A stretch of DNA of 64,000 bases from Flammula alnicola (GCA_015499995.1 JADNRV010000008.1:1-64000); one strand, 5' to 3'. Positions 1 to 14,513 are shown, counted from the stretch's first letter. A program made the numbers and translations. Notes: generated from the letters alone by a model not told the origin.

Positions 1-1798
1 TTCATAAGCACCACGCCTTCACTGTCCGAGCTCGATGCGTTGCCACTGAAATCGAATGATTTCCCTTCGCCTCTCAGTTCGGGCACGCTTTCAGCCTTTG
101 CCTTTCCCTTTGCCTTTTCTGAGGGAGATTTTGTCGTTGATGGTGATACACTCCTCCTTTTTCTCGTCTTTGGTGATACCACTGGCGGCAAAATTCCGGG
201 ATATGGCGATTCTATATTCTTTGGTGGTCGTCCAGGCTTTCTTTTCATGGGCGTCATGTTGTCGCTTTCCGAACTTGAAGCGATATTACTGAAGTCAAAC
301 GATTCGCCTTCACTGCTCTCCACTGTAGTGCTTGCCTTGCCTTTGTGTTTTCTGGACTTGCGACGTTTTGAGGAAGATCTGCTGCGTCTCCTTGTCTTCG
401 TTCGCTTCTTCGGCGAGACTTCGTTATCCTCGTCATCTTCATCCGACAAGAACATATCGTCACTGGCTATATCCAGAAGGTCTTGTCCAGTGCGCTCTAC
501 AGGCGGAAGCCGACGATAACAGCCGCGCACGACGTCACCCCAGAGGGTGTAATTACCACATGACTGACAGTGGCCACCTCTCGGAATCATAGCTGTCCTT
601 CCAGGTTCCTCACTTAAGAACTTTTCCGAGAGACATTTTAGGTGTGAGACTGCAACACATCCTGTTGACGGACAAAGTGTTGTAGATAAAGGATCCTGGA
701 AGTAATACATAACTATGCAAACACATCCATAAAAATCCATGGGAACGCACGGTTGAGGGATTAAGGAGCGGTTCATGGCAGATCGAACATTCGAGGCTCT
801 GGCCACGCCATCAGAGAGTATTCTAGCCACAGGGCAGAAGTAATTCCGCTGAGACCACGCACGAGGATATGAAGTTGAAACTGCAATTATAGGATAAAAA
901 GCCTCACCGTCATCCACGCTTATCGGCCCTTGACGCCCGGAGCCGGGAAGTCCAGATTTTCCATCCACGCCCTCCAACTCTACTGCACATGTGAATCCAG
1001 GTGGGAGCGGAAAGACATCATTGGCACTCGCAGAGGCGTTCCAACACTTAACAGCCTCTTCCGTGAACAGCTTGACATGGAGCGGCCATATGTTAAAGGG
1101 TGCTTGGCAATCATGGTCCGGACGATTCTAGGTGTGCATTTTCAGCGACATCGAGATGGCTGGGAAAAGGAGGACGAACGCTATGTTCTTCTTGAGCAGC
1201 CGGGAGGCGCGGCCACCGATGATGCTTCCGCCGCATCGCGCAGGTGCCGTGACTTGTGGGATGTTGCCACGCCCATTCGAATTGCAGAGCCGCCTGTTTA
1301 CGGTTCACACAAGATATCGAGTCAGGAGGTTCAAAGAACATCGGAAGAAACTCTCACCAATCGAGAGGGAAACCCATGAACTATCATCTGCATTACCCAT
1401 GGCCTCTTCAGTCGTGTTTTTCTTGCGCCTTGCGTGAGTTCCCCGTTATGCTGTCTACGGGTGAAAATTAGAGTCCTGGACGGATCGGAGATGGCTGACA
1501 AGTACCTTATCCTTCGGGGAGGGGATGGTGTGCTTCCAATGTATACTCTAAAACATCAAATCAAGGTTTCGCTAGATGAACAGCATGCTCGGGCAGCTTA
1601 CGTGGTGGACTGGGGTGTCTGTATCGATTTCAGCAAGTAACAGGCATAAAATGATGGAAATCTATGAGAGAAAAGGGAGGATTTCGAGCCTATCGGCCTT
1701 AGCGGAAGCATTGGTCGAGATCCGCTTTGATGCACAGGGCCAGGGCTCGGATTTGTACCCGTCGTCTGCGTCGGTCGCGTCAGGTTCGAGTTGAACAT
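1..1798 (-). CDS. SLX1: SLX1-like structure-specific endonuclease subunit, partial (3' end beyond left edge), frame disrupted
   Basis: This is the nuclear GIY-YIG nuclease that works with SLX4 on branched DNA. Reading leftwards, exons give [13 protein letters not shown] (about 1650-1612), [21 protein letters not shown] and FEWAWQHP (about 1290), the pieces of a GIY-YIG core. Next come [16 protein letters not shown] (about 1093-1045) and a zinc-binding C-terminal region: ECSICHEP, a Cys/His stretch, then [15 protein letters not shown] (about 575-520). The tail is acidic then basic and holds an AT-hook, KRKPGRPPK (about 250-225). Two copies of a SFDFS..ASSS[ED]S motif flank the hook. About five introns fit the splice signals. 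Between QHP and FNIW the frame shifts twice and contains stops (about 1261-1095), so the gene is either a recent pseudogene or carries assembly indels. The start at 1798 is uncertain; 1873 is also possible. Confidence 0.8.
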
Positions 1799-2093
1799 GG
1801 GGTGCCGGAGCTTGTGAGGGCGACGCGAAATGTCACAGGCGCGTGTGCTCACGTGAGCTAATTTACCAGTCAATTAGCCGGGAAGCACAGGCGCAGGAAA
1901 GGTACAGATCGACGGGAACGGTTCATGGAAACTTCAATCGGACAGGTCATGAGTTGAGGATTGTTGAGTATCTATTTTAAAATAGAGATTTTGAAGTATA
2001 CATAAATTTACATACAACAGATGTCAAAAAAATCTAAAAGATTTAAAAAAGTTACAAGCTACACGAAGTAAACGCTACATTGTAAACGAAGAA

Positions 2094-2767
2094 TTACATA
2101 ACACCTACCACAAGATACGCATCTTTCGATCCGTAAGAAATGGACCGATACAGGCCTCTAATGACCTCGGAGGAAACAGCCATGCCTATACGCTCGTAGA
2201 ATTTGAGAGCCTCAGTGTTCGAGGTGGAGACATTCGCGTAGATGAGGGTACCATCAAGCGAATTTGTGGCACACGACTGTCGAAGGGTGTCGACAACCCG
2301 TTGCACTAGTCGGCGGGCAAGACCGTGTTGCTGGTAGGAGGGAAGCACGCCGAGAGTGAGGATCTCCAAGCGCGGCTTGTTGAGGTCGAGGGTGGCTTTG
2401 GGTTCGAGAGGTGTCGTTGAGGAGACAGGATGATCCTCGGGGGATTGGGATTCTAATGTGAAACATTTAAGGGTCGACACTGGTTGCTGTATGGCCGCAG
2501 AAATAAATCCAATCGGAATGGTGGGATGTGCTCGTCTATAAGCTATGAAGCATGCTCGAGTCGGAATGAGGAGAAGCTGGAGAAAGAAGGAGGCAGGATA
2601 TTGAACTGGCAATATCTTTGACTGCAGCGTGCACGCGCATGAGCGAAATCAATTAGAAAATTCCAAAAAATTATGAATGAACGCACATGGAGCTCACGGA
2701 CCTTGGGGAGGTCGCGAGAGGTGAGAGGCTTTACAAGAACGTCATTGTCAATGAGAGCGGAGGACAT
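2094..2767 (-). CDS. GNAT N-terminal acetyltransferase, Naa50/Naa60-like
   Basis: This is a probable protein N-alpha-acetyltransferase of 202 residues, acting on nascent or membrane protein N-termini with acetyl-CoA. Exon 1 is 2767-2687 and exon 2 is 2621-2094. The intron 2686-2622 has a GTGCGT donor and a CTGCAG acceptor. Visible GNAT elements are the substrate-site segment LPVQYPASFF, the beta-4 and acetyl-CoA loop LTLGVLPSYQQHGLA (an R/Q-x-x-G-x-A variant), then NTEALKFYERIGM and the C-terminal DAYLVVG. These match the Naa50 (San)/Naa60 pattern better than bacterial RimI. Length is normal for the family. It lies about 600 bp upstream of the PEP carboxykinase gene on the other strand, so the two may share a promoter region. 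Family is confident; the exact NAT type is inferred. Confidence 0.82.
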
Positions 2768-3202
2768 TCTAGAACTGAGCCATTGGAGAGACGGGTGAGG
2801 TTGCTTATAATAAGTAATCCTTCAAGCTTCAAAGCTTCAAGGTTAAGCTGGATTCATTCTGGGCTCGACGAAAATAAAAAGGCCCCTATTGGTGGCCCGG
2901 GATTGGGTAGAAAAAGGCGGGGAGCCGTACGGGTGAAAGATCTAGAGTGAGGCGGGAGAAGAAGAGAGAGGTCTCGGAGGGTTACTGTAAATGGAAGATG
3001 GTGCATGTGATAGGACCAAATGCAACAAGCATTGACATATTCATAGCCTTTACGACGAGCCTTTGCTCCGTGCGCGGAGAGGGTGACGGAGGCTTGAGTG
3101 CGGATAACCGATCGGGCCATATCGGCCAGTCCTGCTGTGATTTGCAGGTGTGAATCCCAGGATTCCGGGGGATTGAGGGATGGACAGACGTTGTTTGTCT
3201 GC

Positions 3203-3209
3203 TATAAAA
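3203..3209 (+). promoter_or_regulatory. TATA box of PCK1
   Basis: A perfect TATAAAA lies 158 bp upstream of the PEP carboxykinase ATG and about 70 bp upstream of the donor of a 5'UTR intron. No other candidate core promoter was seen closer; a second TATAAATA near 3323 falls inside the UTR intron. Confidence 0.55.
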
Positions 3210-3275
3210 TGGCGGACTAGCCCTGTTTCTCGCCCCACTCTTTACAGTTCTCTTAGACGGCCCCACTATAGACAG

Positions 3276-3348
3276 GTATGCACCAGACTCCTACTCTTCG
3301 CACGCTTGCGGATCTTACCCCGTATAAATACTAACCTCCCTCTCTCAG
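3276..3348 (+). other. 5'UTR intron of PCK1
   Basis: This stretch begins with GTATGC and ends with CTCTCAG. It has a consensus branch point, ACTAAC, about 18 nt before the acceptor. It lies between the TATA box and the ATG at 3367, so it would be spliced from the leader. Confidence 0.6.
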
Positions 3349-3366
3349 TTCCCCGCATTTTCGAAA

Positions 3367-5390
3367 ATGGTTCTCCCTCATCACACCCCCTACGTTACCC
3401 CACACATCCTCCACAAGAACTATGCTCAAGCCTACGACCATGAGCAACATTCAAACCGTATGTCTCTCCATCTCGCCCTGTTATTATGCTTTGCTCATCC
3501 CGCCCCTAGTCATCGGCCAGGATCTCGAGTACTTCTCGCAGGCCGGCTTCGATATGGATCGTATCCAGATCAAGCGCAACGCCCCTGTCGCTCTTCTCTA
3601 CGAAGACGCCATCCGCAACGAAGGCGCTATCATCTCCTCTTCCGGAGCTCTGATCAACTTTTCCGGAAAGAAGACCGGCCGGAGTCCCAAGGACAAGCGT
3701 ATCGTCTACGAGGACACCAGCAAGGATGAGATCTGGTGGGGTTCCGTTAACATCAAGATGGATGAACGTAAGTTTTCCTACCGCCATTCCAACCTTTCGC
3801 TCGATTTTCTAACTTTGTCTCAGATACTTTCGAGATCAACCGAGAGCGTGCCATCGATTACCTCAACACGCGGGACAACGTCTATGTCTTCGATGGATTT
3901 GCAGGCGTATGTTTATTTCTTTTTCCCCTTAAAATTTCATCATGGATTTACCTATTTTCCCTAGTGGGACCCAAAATACCGCATCAAAGTGCGGGTTATC
4001 TGCGCCCGAGCCTACCACGCTTTGTTCATGGTATGTTCTTTTGTTATACCTGCCGTTGTTGCATGTCTCAATGTCTCTTTAGCACAACATGCTCATCCGA
4101 CCGACGGAAGAGCAATTGGCTGACTTCGGCGAGCCCGACTTCATCATCTACAATGCTGGCCAGTTCCCTGCCAATCGTTTCACCAAGGGCATGAGCTCCA
4201 CCACCTCAGTGGAAATAAACTTCAAGCGCATGGAGATGGTTATTTTGGGTACTGAGTACGCTGGCGAAATGAAAAAGGGCGTCTTCTCTGTCATGGTACG
4301 ATCCTCCCGCAACTTCTTATGCTTCTATTCTCATGCTATTCTGTTTTTCAGCACTACTTGCAACCCGTCAAGTTCGGCCAACTTTCCCTCCACTCGTCCG
4401 CCAACGTCGGCATCGAGAAGGGTGATGTTACTCTGTTCTTCGGTCTGTCTGGAACTGGCAAGACCACTCTGTCCGCCGATCCCAACCGTCTTCTCATCGG
4501 AGATGACGAGCACGTCTGGTCGGACACTGGCGTTTTCAACATCGAGGGTGGATGCTACGCCAAGTGCATCAACCTTTCCGCCGAGAAGGAGCCCGATATC
4601 TTCAACGCCGTCAAGTATGGCAGCATTCTCGAGAACGTTGTCTACAACCCCGCCACCCGTGTTCCTGATTATGACGACATCAGCATCACCGAGAACACTC
4701 GCTGCGCATACCCGATCGAATATATCCCCAACGCCCAGATCCCCTGTGTCGTTGACCGTCAGCCCACTAACATCATCATGTTGACTTGTGATGCCTTCGG
4801 TGTGCTCCCTCCCGTCAGCAAACTCACCCCCGAACAAGCCAGCTACCACTTCTTGGCTGGTTACACCTCGAAGACCCCTGGAACTGAAGATGGTGTCCTC
4901 GAGCCCATCCCTACCTTTTCTACATGTTACAGCGCTCCCTTCATCGTCCTCCACGTACGTTTTTCTCCTTCAATATTGCTTGATCTGCCACTGATACCTG
5001 TGTATACAGCCCGGACGCTATGCATCCATGCTTGCTGAGCGCATGGCCAAGCACAACGTCGATTGCTGGCTCATCAACACCGGCTGGACCGCCGGCAAGT
5101 TCGGTAGCGGCAAGCGTTGCCCACTCAAGTACACCCGTCGCATCGTCGACGCCGTGCACTCTGGCGAGCTCGCCAAGGCCGAGTTCGAGAACTTCGGCAC
5201 CTTCAACTTGTCGATCCCCACCAGCCTCGAGGGTGTTCCCCGCGAGCTCCTCAACCCTTCGATCGCCTGGCCGGACAAGGAGGCCTTCCAGAAGGAAATC
5301 AGGAAGCTCGCTGGCATGTTCGGCAAGGCCTTCGCTCTCTACGAGTCGGACGTCGATGAGAAGGTCAGGTTGGCGGGTCCTCGGGTCTAG
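3367..5390 (+). CDS. PCK1: phosphoenolpyruvate carboxykinase (ATP)
   Basis: Cytosolic PEPCK converts oxaloacetate plus ATP to PEP, the committed step of gluconeogenesis. Seven exons (3367-3457, 3510-3767, 3824-3906, 3965-4030, 4083-4295, 4352-4954, 5010-5390) join to 564 residues, the usual fungal length. Diagnostic segments are RRNAP-type [37 protein letters not shown], the P-loop [14 protein letters not shown], then [15 protein letters not shown] and ENTRCAYPI. The C-terminal NTGWTAG and [10 protein letters not shown] close the active site. All splice sites are GT-AG and phases agree, so the gene is intact. The promoter has a TATA box and a leader intron. In fungi this gene is typically carbon-source regulated; no specific site was recognised here. 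Confidence 0.97.
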
Positions 5391-6204
5391 ATTGCTGTTA
5401 CACGCGCATACATACTTAGATTAAGTGGCATGGTTGTATTACTTAGCTCGCCCTTCATTCATCCCTCATTTTTCACTTTTTTTTCTGACTAGCATTTGGA
5501 CAATTAATCATCGTGTATATTAGATACGCGCCCATTGTCGGAATAAAGATAGGGTACTCTCAGCGATTATCAGCGTAATTCGTGAGTTGTTTCCTCCATC
5601 CTGAATCCTTTGAATTGTTTTGCAGAGCTTGGAGATGCACGTAACTTTAAAGGGCCTGAAAAATATACCACCGCATGACTTCATCGTGAATTCGACCATC
5701 CGTATCTCGGCCTCCACAGTTCTCCTTTGGGTTTCACCGTCATACGCTCCAGGCTGCCAAGCGCTGGGCGGCTGGCCGCTGATCATTGGAGGTGCTTGAG
5801 GGTGCTTGTTTGATCTTGGCCGGTAGCAAGCTTGTTCGCAAGTTCGGCTCGAAAGCGCATGTCGTCATCTCGATCTTAGTAGACCGTGGGGTGCAGTGGT
5901 GCATTGATCGATTTGCAGAGGAACACGAGACTCTCGAATCGAAAAAGTGACTGAGGACTTAAGTTCGTGACTTTTTCACTTCTTTGTATGCTCTGCTAAT
6001 TCTTGTTAACTCCTAACAGCATCGTTGATAAAGGATGCCTCGATATCTAAAGCACACCTGGTGGAGGCTTTACTATCGGTCGTCATCCAAAATCGCTTCT
6101 CTAGCATGGAATCTTTTGCATCTTGCTGTGGCCTGCATTTCTACCACTCAGCTAAAGGTCTGTATTTCGTCAAATTACCAAGCTATCGACGACATCAACG
6201 ATCT
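5391..6204. other. intergenic region between convergent PCK1 and FunK1 gene
   Basis: This stretch holds the 3' flanks of two convergent genes. It contains T-rich tracts near 5470 and short overlapping open frames with no recognisable protein character. Confidence 0.5.
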
Positions 6205-8868
6205 TCAATCATCCAGCTGAGCCTGCTCATCAACCTCACAAGCCTCATGCACGATCATTGGCACCACACCAGACTCTATATAGCTCTCAAGGAAGTGAGC
6301 ATCACGGCGTCGGGGCTGCACCACCACCTCAGCTGTGCTTTGACGTAGGCGCTTGGAAAATCGAAGTGGTTGGCTATCCTCAATTGGACGCTTTCCCTTG
6401 GGAAGGGTGGCGTAAGGTGCAAGTGGTTCTTTCTCCTCCAGGGTGTACTTGGCAAGCGCTCGCTTGAGTATATCACGGTAAGCTTGGTGTTTTGCAATGT
6501 TAGGACTCTCCAAGAAAGGTTTCTTGTCCCACGTTGCATTGATCAACTCGCGTAAGAACGGAGCGAAGTCCTCCCAGTACTTTGGTAGGTGAGGTGTGAT
6601 AAGAGTATTGAATGCCTCCAGAGTGATTGATTTTGTGGCGGCGAGGACCATGCGCCGGGAAGTGGTGAACCATTCATTGAGCTTGATTTCGTCATCCCCT
6701 GCGGCAGCTACACGTAGCTTGCCACCAGGCCCAATTGTATAAAGACAGATAGTCAGCATCGTGTTCAAAAGACTCTCCAGGTCATGTCCAGCATGATGTC
6801 TGAACTGGTGGTTGTCGGTCGGCTTCAAAGCCTCAATTGCCATAAAGGGCAATGTCCCCTATAAAAATGTTAATTAAATAATAAGATATTTGACAATATC
6901 GATACCAAGGGTTCCTCACCGAGGTCTGATGGGTATCTTGATGTAGATATTGCATGAAATCACAGTCGATAAGCATTCCAGCGGCTTCAATGGGCTCCAG
7001 GGTACCTTCATGGCCAATCATATCATCAACAGCCGGAGGAGCAGAGTTTTGGACAACAAGGGCTTCATTGGACATCATTGCCGATTGAGAAGTGGAATTG
7101 TTCTGGTCGTTTGAGCTGGAAACGTTGGGGGATGTGTTGGCATCAGCAAAGGCAAGACTGCGAAGTCGAGAAGGGGAGTCGTCGGGGCCATGATTCCAGA
7201 CTCGGTTGATCAATATATTATTAATCGAAAGATCGCCATGAATGACCATGGCCTTTGTGTTGAGGAAGTCCAATGCTGAAAATTTGTTAGCTATCTTCAT
7301 CATCGATGCACTTAAGTAAGAGACATACCGTTGACGATATCAAGATACATGGCAACAAACTCCTTCTTGGAGCGAAAGGAGGTGATGGGGTCTCCGATGG
7401 TTGCCGTGACTATGCGTCGCTGATGGCGAGTAGGAGGTTTGCCTGCGAGGAGGCCACGGATTGTGTCCGTCGAACAGACACATTCTTGACCGATGCGGTA
7501 CGAAGGGCATGTATACTTGAATAGATAGCCATCCAATTCATTGTTGATAGTCTCTTCAACATGTCGAACGAATTGAATCTCAGAGACGCCACTGGCCTCA
7601 AGAATCCAACTGTCCTTCAGCACATAAAAGATACCCTGCTTGTCCTTTACGATCCATACTCTGGTTCCGCGACTATACAGGATCGGAGAGCTGTGGAGGA
7701 GCTTGACAACGTCAAATGTGCACGTTGTGAGGGTCGTAGAGTTGTATTCATAACTGGTGATGTCGATGCTTGTAACCTCGTTGGTTTCTGGATTGACTTT
7801 CATCGACATATCCCAGCCAAGGGTGTCTGGCTTGGCATAACAAAGGGCAAAGATTATCCTCAGGAACGTCAAAGCCGCATATGACTTGATCTCTGTACAT
7901 GGGGTATGAGTCATGCCGGCACGATCCACAATGACAAAGATGAACTCGAGCTTGGAAGGATTGCCGATAATGCCAACCGCACAGACAAACTCCCTTTGAG
8001 GCTGCACGTCAAACACACATGCTGCTTTTTGGGAGATTTGGCTAAGGACATTGCTGAGCGGGCTGGAATTGTTGGAGGTGACCTCGACGAAGGCGTAAAT
8101 TTTGCGCCAATGGAGTTGTTCCTCTTTGGATTTTGTGGAATCCAGCGTGTCTGCCCGGTTGATGACCGAGATATCTGGTTTGCGAAGCTTACTATACCCC
8201 CCCGACGGCCCCTTTGTAGCAGTTCTGGAGTCAAAGCTTCGATCGGCTCGGCCACTGACAGTATTTGCGATGCCGTGAGTGACTGCAAGGTTGTTTGCTA
8301 TGTTATTGAGCCATGTCCGTAGGTTCTCTTCGCTCATGTCTTTGGGTGGACGGGGGATAACCGTTGAATGGGCGTTCCAGAGTTTGGGGTTTGACTGGAC
8401 TTTGGTACTGCTGAATTGAACGGGCAGTTTGGAATCAGGGAAGACATCTCTTTCGATCCACTGCATTGTGCCGCTAAGACTCTCTGCTGGCTTCTGGATT
8501 AAGGGATTGAGAAATACGCTATTGACATTACATTGGAGTTTTTCGGTAAGGGGTGGAGGAGGAGGAGGCATTGGCCCGCTACCAGCATTCCCATCAAATG
8601 CCAAAGGAATTTCAGTGCGAATGTAAGACTGGAATCGCTTGGGATTGCCCAGTACCGAAAAATTGTGGGCGGGAGGGAGAACAGGGAAGATAGGCCCTGG
8701 AGTGGGAGCCTTTGGTGCGGCGCTGGATTTCCCTACGACGGCTTTGCCTTCGGACATCGATGGAGAAAGTAAAGCTGAGCTATTGAGGTCAGAGAAAGCA
8801 GTAGAATCACAGAAAACAGAAGGATCGTCAACATGAGGCAGGTAAGCCATCGAGGCAGGCTGTCTCAA
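6205..8868 (-). CDS. FunK1-type fungal protein kinase
   Basis: The 849-residue protein is built from three exons (8868-7329, 7275-6920, 6858-6205). It belongs to the fungal-specific FunK1 kinase family, which is expanded in mushroom-forming fungi and of unknown substrate. The first 300 residues are Pro/Ser-rich with little structure. The kinase lobe then shows FVEVTSNNSSPL, WIVKDKQGIFYVLKDSW as an ATP-lobe strand with Lys, a catalytic loop VIHGDLSINN (residues 524-533), a metal motif LIDCDF (615-620) instead of DFG, and GTLPFMAIE as the APE-like segment. A Lys/Arg-rich tail (KGKRP, RFSKRLR) could be a nuclear signal. The HGD in place of HRD and DCD in place of DFG are within the family's known variation. 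It shares a 367 bp divergent intergenic region with BiP. Confidence 0.85.
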
Positions 8869-9235
8869 GGAAGGGGTGATACGAAGCAGGAAGAAGAGTT
8901 GGATTGGTTATGTAATCTAACAACAATAGTTTATCTATATTTCCGAGTCGGTAATGGATTCCTGATGATTCGGAAGCTCTGGATTGAATCGCCGAGCCCG
9001 CCACCAGTCGTGTCGATGCGTGTCGTTCAACGAGTCACTCTGTCGGCGTGCAACCAATAACCACCTCCACGTCGCACTACGAACACGTATCGGCTTGGAA
9101 AATAAATTTCGTTTTCCAAAGTGTGTACGTGTCGACCCTCGATCGGACATGATGTATTCTATAAAACTCGGACTAGGTGCTGGCGAAGTCCACACCTGAA
9201 CGTAACGGACCCCGACCTCCTAAGACCGCTCAAAG
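8869..9235. promoter_or_regulatory. divergent promoter, FunK1 gene / BiP, with ERSE-like element
   Basis: On the BiP side a TATAAAA lies at 9160-9166, about 70 bp before the ATG. Upstream, CCAAT (9054-9058) and CCACG (9067-9071) are separated by 8 bp. This resembles the CCAAT-N9-CCACG ER-stress element of animal BiP genes, one base short. Whether fungal Hac1-type factors use it is not known from sequence. Confidence 0.4.
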
Positions 9236-11873
<2,638 letters not shown>

Positions 11874-12705
11874 ACACCGCAGGAACACGCATTGTATTTT
11901 ATACCAGGCATTATTTATCTTTACAATCAACCAATACAGGATCATGAGCGCTATATACGTACCTACTTGGAATAAGTAGGACGGACGACAACTAGGTGAC
12001 TTTCCGTAAGGATTAGAATCAATTTATTGTTGATTTATTGCGCTATAACGAGTTCGGAGATCGACGACCGGTCCAAAGATTTCGATAGAACGGTCCCTGA
12101 CTTCTTTCTCCTTCATACCATACGTGCCATCGCGGTGTGCACACATTCCTGCACTTCGCGGCTCTCTGAAGCGCTTGTGGTGGCAGGTCTGATTTGCAGC
12201 GTGTTTCTTTCGGCGATGAGAGGGTCCATGATATACTGCAGTGCGAACTCGAGACAGGTGGAAATTGTTGTGGAGAGAAGACGAGACACAAATTAGCACC
12301 ACTGTTTCTCGGAATTTCTCCGATTTCTGCGGTGAGAGAGGCAACTGCATCGCAATGGAAATAAAGATGCAAGTCAAGTTGAATTTTGATACAAGTCGCA
12401 GCATGGTACAAGATATGTGTTAGGTAGGCCATGACATGTGACGATGCGCGCAAACCCTCATCCAAAAGCTTGCTGGTGCTCTTCGAGCTCTTGCTGTTGC
12501 ATATAAACCACGTACTCAAGACTGGAAGTCGCGCTAAGGACGCCGCCCGAAGCTTGCTCGCGGTTTCATGGATTGGAACGCCAGACAGTCACGGGACACC
12601 ACCACACCGCGAAAGTCGGCAAGAGTTGAGGGGTGGCAACAGTTCAGAACGAATCAACGATAACACACAAGGCAAGAAAATCCTCCAAAAAAAAAGCGGC
12701 ACTCC
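11874..12705. other. intergenic region between convergent BiP and PHD gene
   Basis: This is the 3' flank of both genes. Weak open frames occur on both strands (about 12027-12519) but none resembles a known protein or shows convincing splice structure. Confidence 0.45.
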
Positions 12706-14513
12706 TCAAAACTCCAAGTCCGCCATCTTCTCGTTCATCCAAACATCAGCAGAAAAGAAGAACGGCGTCGTCGGCACGCGCACTGCAAGCGCGACCTTTT
12801 CTTCAAGCTGTCCGCCTCCAGAAGCCAGCTCGGATCCTTGTAAGCTTACAGGTGCAGCGGCGACCTTGAAGCCCTTCCTGCCACGCCTCGACTTGGGTAG
12901 CACACGAACACCGTCACGCGCGATCGTCGCCTGCCCATCAAGTTCTCCAGGACCACCAGTACTGAGACTAAGATCGTCTAGTCGGGGCGCAGACGCAGAC
13001 GCAGACCCGGTCGCCGAAACCTGCTGCACTCGCTCTCGCGCGACGCGTCGCCGCGCCAACGCCCGCTGCCACATATCCGGCTCTGCATCTGGTGTGCTGC
13101 GGCGCGCGTTTATCCACGCTGGGATGAGTTGGAGATGGGGTCGGGCTTCGCTGGATGTCACCACCGGAGTCGGCGCAGAGGCTTGCTGAGGCTCTGGATG
13201 CGGCGTAGCCTCAGGGTTGGGTGTTGGATTTGGCGGAGGGATGTGATGTACTGGAGATGGTGCAGACGGTGCAGACGGTTGCAGTGGTAGTGGTGGTGGT
13301 AGTGGTGGAGGCGGCGTCAGATCGTCCTCAGCATCGGCCATCTCATGATCCTCGTCCGTCGACATCGACAGATCAATGAAGTCAGAGATGAGCCCTGTGC
13401 TAGAGACCGAGCGTGTATCTCTATCCTTCTTCCTATTACTATTGTGGATTCTATCAGGCTCTAGGAGGGGGAAGGGGTCATCGATGATTCGTATGCCAGT
13501 GCCTCGAACTTGCGGGAATTGTAGAACTGGTGCTTGTGCTTGATCCTGCTGCGGCGGGGGCTTGGAAGTTTTCTTCGTCACAAATTGGTATTGTTTTTGC
13601 TTCGGAGCAGGAGGAGCAGGTTGTGCGGTAAGCGAACTTGTCTGCACAGACGAACGCGACGTCGGCGCAGTACCGGGAGTAGCACTGGTAAGAGCCCCAG
13701 CGGTCCACTGCTGTTCTCGTTCCATTTGCCGCTGGCGTTCGCGCTCCTGTACTATCGGGCGTGATTTTGTCGACTTCATTGAGACCCCGATGGCCTGTTT
13801 GGGCTGGGCACGCTTGCTGACGACAGGCAGTGGTCGTGGGCCATCTACAATTACGATATCGTCGTCGTCGTCATCGTCAATAACGATTGGGGTTGGTGGT
13901 CTCTGGACAGCAGGCGGGTTATTGTTGCTGGGCTGGCGCGTAGATTTCGCCGCGACTAATGTCTGTTGAGGACGCGTACGCGTACTAGAGCCCGGTCCCG
14001 AGCTGGACTCTGATCGTGTGCTTGCACCGTCTACCCGCGAAGAAGACGCTTCCCGATTGCTAGTGTTCGCATTTACGCTCTCTGCTGCTGTCGTCCAGGT
14101 AGAAAGTTTTCCTTTTCCCTTCACACATGTGCCGCACGTCCAGTGGGGTCTCCTTGGTCCAGGCGGAGGTTTTACATTTGGATTCTGGAATTTGCTATTG
14201 TAATCCTTGATTATCCGGATGAGGTCTTTGTCGGAGACCACTGGACGATGACATCCTGTACAGATCAAAGAAGATACAAAAAAGAATGGAAGAGAAACAG
14301 AGAACGAAGTCAGTACGCTTCATGAACCTTCCTGCTGCTAGTCTCTGGCCATGGTGCAGAGGAAGGGGTTAGCAGGGGATGAAGGGAAGGGTGCTGACTG
14401 TGATGCCACGCGCGTTCGCATTGGTTGCAAGTGAGGATGAAGTTGTTATGATCATTATTTGTTCTGAGACAGGATGAACAGGAGGCCGACATTGGCAGAG
14501 GATCAAATGGCAC
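12706..14513 (-). CDS. PHD-finger nuclear protein with SUMO-interaction-like motif
   Basis: Two exons (14513-14399 and 14255-12706) give 554 residues. Splicing out 14398-14256 completes a C4HC3 PHD finger at the N-terminus: CSSC, then CNQC, then WHHRCHRP, then WTCGTC (residues about 11-85). PHD fingers read histone H3 tails, so a chromatin role is likely. The remaining 450 residues are disordered and rich in Ser, Pro, Gln and Arg. They include VIDDDDDDDIVIVDG, an acidic run bracketed by hydrophobics that resembles a SUMO-interaction motif, and a PPPPLPPPLPLQP stretch. The 143 nt intron is longer than most here. No catalytic domain was seen. The long plus-strand open frames across this gene are GC-rich antisense shadows. 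Confidence 0.72.

Noticed and set aside
40..519. 159-codon plus-strand open frame at the left edge
   Set aside because: Its Ser-rich translation is the reverse complement of the SLX1 tail with its AT-hook, which is better supported.
4331..4954. 207-codon minus-strand open frame across PCK1
   Set aside because: It is the antisense shadow of the conserved PEPCK exon 6, a known effect of GC-rich, codon-biased genes; no splice or homology support.
13562..13969. Plus-strand open frames within 12431-14203
   Set aside because: These are antisense to the disordered region of the PHD-finger gene and have skewed composition.
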